Shown: one piece after another, positions 51,878 through 52,994 of the stretch | How positions within the stretch are numbered: the first letter of the stretch is position 1 | Layout of the letters: each line of letters begins with the position of its first letter | From: Bacteroidales bacterium | Lineage (GTDB): Bacteria; Bacteroidota; Bacteroidia; Bacteroidales; UBA10428 | Reading direction: 5' to 3' | Length of the DNA: 52,994 nt | Assembly: GCA_016928305.1 (NCBI GenBank) | Contig: JAFGKY010000020.1 | Coordinates: 1-52,994, forward strand | The notes under the pieces: generated by a model | Databases searched by the model: none | What the model was told of the DNA's origin: nothing | What the model saw: the letters and a program-made list of their open reading frames with translations, nothing else | Program-made: the position numbers and the translations under genes

Positions 51878-51917
51878 TGTGGCGTTATAAAAAGATTATA
51901 AGTAAGGGACAAGGCTG

Positions 51918-51925
51918 CAAAAGTA
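51918..51925 (-). promoter_or_regulatory. Putative -7 box for glnS
   Basis: TACTTTTG on the minus strand is a full consensus match, with a leader of about 35 nt to the ATG at 51877. Confidence 0.4.
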
Positions 51926-51982
51926 AAAAATTATGTCAATTGTTTGACGGAGATCAAAAAGATAATTAATAGATTTGAAATC

Positions 51983-52017
51983 AGAAGTTAGAAGTTAGTA
52001 GATAGAAGTTAGTAGGA
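51983..52017 (+). repeat. Left arm (AGAAGTT heptamers) of four-helix-bundle element 2
   Basis: Five 7-bp units (agaagtt, agaagtt, agtagat, agaagtt, agtagga). It is an inverted match to the right arm at 52433-52472 with about three differences over 33 bp. The arms are unrelated in sequence to those of element 1 but have the same period. Confidence 0.9.
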
Positions 52018-52055
52018 AGAAAATGCAGTTTTTATTAATTTAAGATTCTAATATA

Positions 52056-52421
52056 ATGGAAAAATCAAAAACTTACGGTGATCTTATTGTTTGGCAGAAG
52101 GCTCACAATTTAGTATTGGATGTATACAAGATAAACAAAGAATTTCCAAAAGAAGAAGTGTATGGTTTAACTTCTCAGTTTAGAAGGGCAGCTATTTCAA
52201 TTCCTGCAAATATAGCCGAAGGTTTTGCCAGAAAAGGTTCCAGGGATAAATTACGATTTTATAATATTGCAGCCGGTTCGCTTAATGAAATCAGCTATTA
52301 CATATTATTAGCGAGAGATTTAAATTATACAACAACAGATTTAAGGGAGAAAGTTGAAGAGGTCGGGAAAATACTTAAAAGATATACCCAAAGAATGCGA
52401 GACCAAAATAATTATCTTTGA
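52056..52421 (+). CDS. S23-type four-helix-bundle protein, second copy
   Basis: 121 residues from ATG 52056. Same family as the gene at 49703: YGDLIVWQKAHNLVLDVYKI, FPKEEVYGLTSQFRRAAISI, PANIAEGFARKGSRDKLRFY, then NEISYYILLARDLNY. The two proteins share the F-P-K-[DE]-E-x-Y-G-[IL]-T-S-Q-[LF]-R-R-A-A-I core but differ widely elsewhere, so they are not recent duplicates. A conserved basic and glycine-rich turn (AEGFARKG) is the probable nucleic-acid contact by analogy. It lies between AGAAGTT-type inverted arrays, in the gap between glnS and folB. No rRNA gene or reverse transcriptase is near. Confidence 0.92.
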   Translation: MEKSKTYGDLIVWQKAHNLVLDVYKINKEFPKEEVYGLTSQFRRAAISIPANIAEGFARKGSRDKLRFYNIAAGSLNEISYYILLARDLNYTTTDLREKVEEVGKILKRYTQRMRDQNNYL

Positions 52422-52490
52422 TCTACTATCTAATAGCTTCTAACTTCTATCTTCTAACTTCTAACTTCTAAATTCTAAATTCTAACTACT
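52422..52490 (-). repeat. Right arm (CTTCTAA heptamers) of element 2
   Basis: The heptamers cttctaa/cttctat/attctaa are repeated about seven times directly after the stop of the second four-helix-bundle gene. The part at 52433-52472 is the inverse of the left arm. It ends 18 bp before the folB ATG, so it occupies most of the folB upstream region. Confidence 0.9.
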
Positions 52491-52507
52491 TAATATTATA
52501 TTTCACC

Positions 52508-52858
52508 ATGAACCAGATCCTACTCGAAAACATGGAATTTTACTCCTACCACGGTCATTATCCCGAGGAGCAGAAGATCGGCAACCGGTTCGTGGTATCT
52601 GTAAGTATTGATACGGATTTAAAAAAATCTTCGGAAACCGATAATCTTGCGGATGCCATTGATTACCGAAAGGTATATGAAATAGTCAAGCAGGAAATGC
52701 AGGTTCCTTCGAAATTGCTTGAACATGTGGCAGGTCGTATGGTTGAGTCGATCTATAAAGCTTTCAACGGTATTGAGAAAGTAACGGTAAAGGTAACAAA
52801 GCTCAATCCGCCGCTGGGGGGGAAAACGGAGGGGGTCAGCATTGTAATGACCCAATAA
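52508..52858 (+). CDS. folB: Dihydroneopterin aldolase
   Basis: 116 residues, the usual length. It converts dihydroneopterin to hydroxymethyl-dihydropterin in folate synthesis. Family blocks: ILLENMEFYSYHGHYPEEQK (with the active-site Tyr and Glu region), IGNRFVVSVSIDTDL, ADAIDYRKVYEIVKQEM, PSKLLEHVAGRMVESI and the Lys-containing VTVKVTKLNPPLGG. The ATG at 52508 is preceded by atttcacc and no clear ribosome-binding site. Its promoter region seems largely replaced by the heptamer array of element 2, so transcription may depend on sequences within that element. Confidence 0.95.
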   Translation: MNQILLENMEFYSYHGHYPEEQKIGNRFVVSVSIDTDLKKSSETDNLADAIDYRKVYEIVKQEMQVPSKLLEHVAGRMVESIYKAFNGIEKVTVKVTKLNPPLGGKTEGVSIVMTQ

Positions 52859-52909
52859 TATAGGTTACTGCTTATAGTAAAATAGAATTAAGATTGACGA
52901 TAGAAGATT

Positions 52910-52994
52910 GAATCTGCTCCGAAAAGTCAAAGATTCACGAATAGCTGAAAATCAGGTTTACCCCTGACCCTAAAGGGAGCCTGATTTTCAGCAA
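52910..52994 (+). mobile_element. 152-bp-type inverted-repeat element, copy 2, cut by the window edge
   Basis: The end gaatctgctccgaaaa (one change from copy 1) is followed by sequence matching the complement of 5745-5661 closely. The central part, from gctgaaaatcaggtttaccc to cctgattttcagcaa, is nearly identical. Only about the first 85 bp are in the window. It lies 51 bp after the folB stop. Confidence 0.8.

Noticed and set aside
49703..52421. Diversity-generating retroelement, suggested by the Avd-like four-helix-bundle genes
   Set aside because: No reverse transcriptase gene, no template/variable repeat pair with adenine-biased differences and no C-type lectin target gene are visible in the window.

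Overview
The window comes from a member of the Bacteroidota, probably a Bacteroidales-like environmental lineage. The evidence is a complete type IX secretion core operon (porP-gldK-gldL-gldM-gldN), an SprB-repeat adhesin, DUF4834 and DUF5723 proteins, a two-component regulator propeller protein, a topoisomerase I with no zinc fingers, TAnnTTTG-type -7 promoter boxes and few Shine-Dalgarno sequences. Most of it is ordinary chromosomal housekeeping DNA. No phage, insertion sequence with a transposase, CRISPR array or rRNA operon was seen.

Layout. 1-2347: a minus-strand surface adhesin cut by the window edge, with a small secreted partner. 2.8-5.5 kb: lolE-like permease, rbfA, trpS. 5.5-6.0 kb: a repeat-rich gap with an octamer array, a 152-bp inverted-repeat element and a terminator. 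6-10.5 kb: an unknown secreted protein and two histidine kinases in tandem. 10.7-14.5 kb: purine nucleoside phosphorylase, a cyclase-family hydrolase, an HD-domain protein and a Tat-exported Gfo/Idh/MocA oxidoreductase. 14.5-15 kb: a second octamer array, the remnant of a DUF486 gene and a 68-bp inverted repeat. 15.7-17.1 kb: a SAM-I riboswitch with terminator ahead of homoserine dehydrogenase. 17.5-20.9 kb: Na/Pi cotransporter, ung and a GNAT acetyltransferase. 21-27.5 kb: a plus-strand envelope cluster (membrane-anchored beta-propeller protein, lipoprotein, outer-membrane DUF5723 protein, DUF4834). 27.5-30.3 kb: an MlaFE-type ABC lipid transporter and mannose-1-phosphate guanylyltransferase. 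30.4-40 kb: minus-strand topA, a degenerate arginase-fold protein and porP-gldKLMN. 40-46 kb: PBP1A, then panC, panD, an rfaE2-like nucleotidyltransferase and radA. 46-49.4 kb: a giant propeller sensor with no kinase. 49.4-52.9 kb: tRNA-Gln, glnS, two S23-type four-helix-bundle genes and folB.

The most unusual signal is at the right end. Each of two different S23-like four-helix-bundle genes sits between inverted arrays of 7-bp repeats, so each locus could fold into a long hairpin with the gene in its loop. This is the architecture of 23S rRNA intervening sequences, but here it lies between protein genes on either side of glnS. The arms differ between the two elements (GTGACAA-type and AGAAGTT-type). 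A gene-less array of the GTGACAA type lies at 42.55 kb. Related short-unit arrays (7, 8 or 14 bp) lie directly behind several other genes, and in two cases (trpS, glnS) the host stop codon is part of the first repeat unit. A separate 152-bp element with 16-bp terminal inverted repeats occurs at 5594-5745 and again, in opposite orientation, at the right window edge.

Functionally, the adhesin is a likely cargo of the type IX machinery encoded at 30-36 kb. The lipoprotein, DUF5723, LolE, Mla and PBP genes serve envelope building. panCD, hom and folB are biosynthetic. All calls come from reading the sequence; no database search was run.
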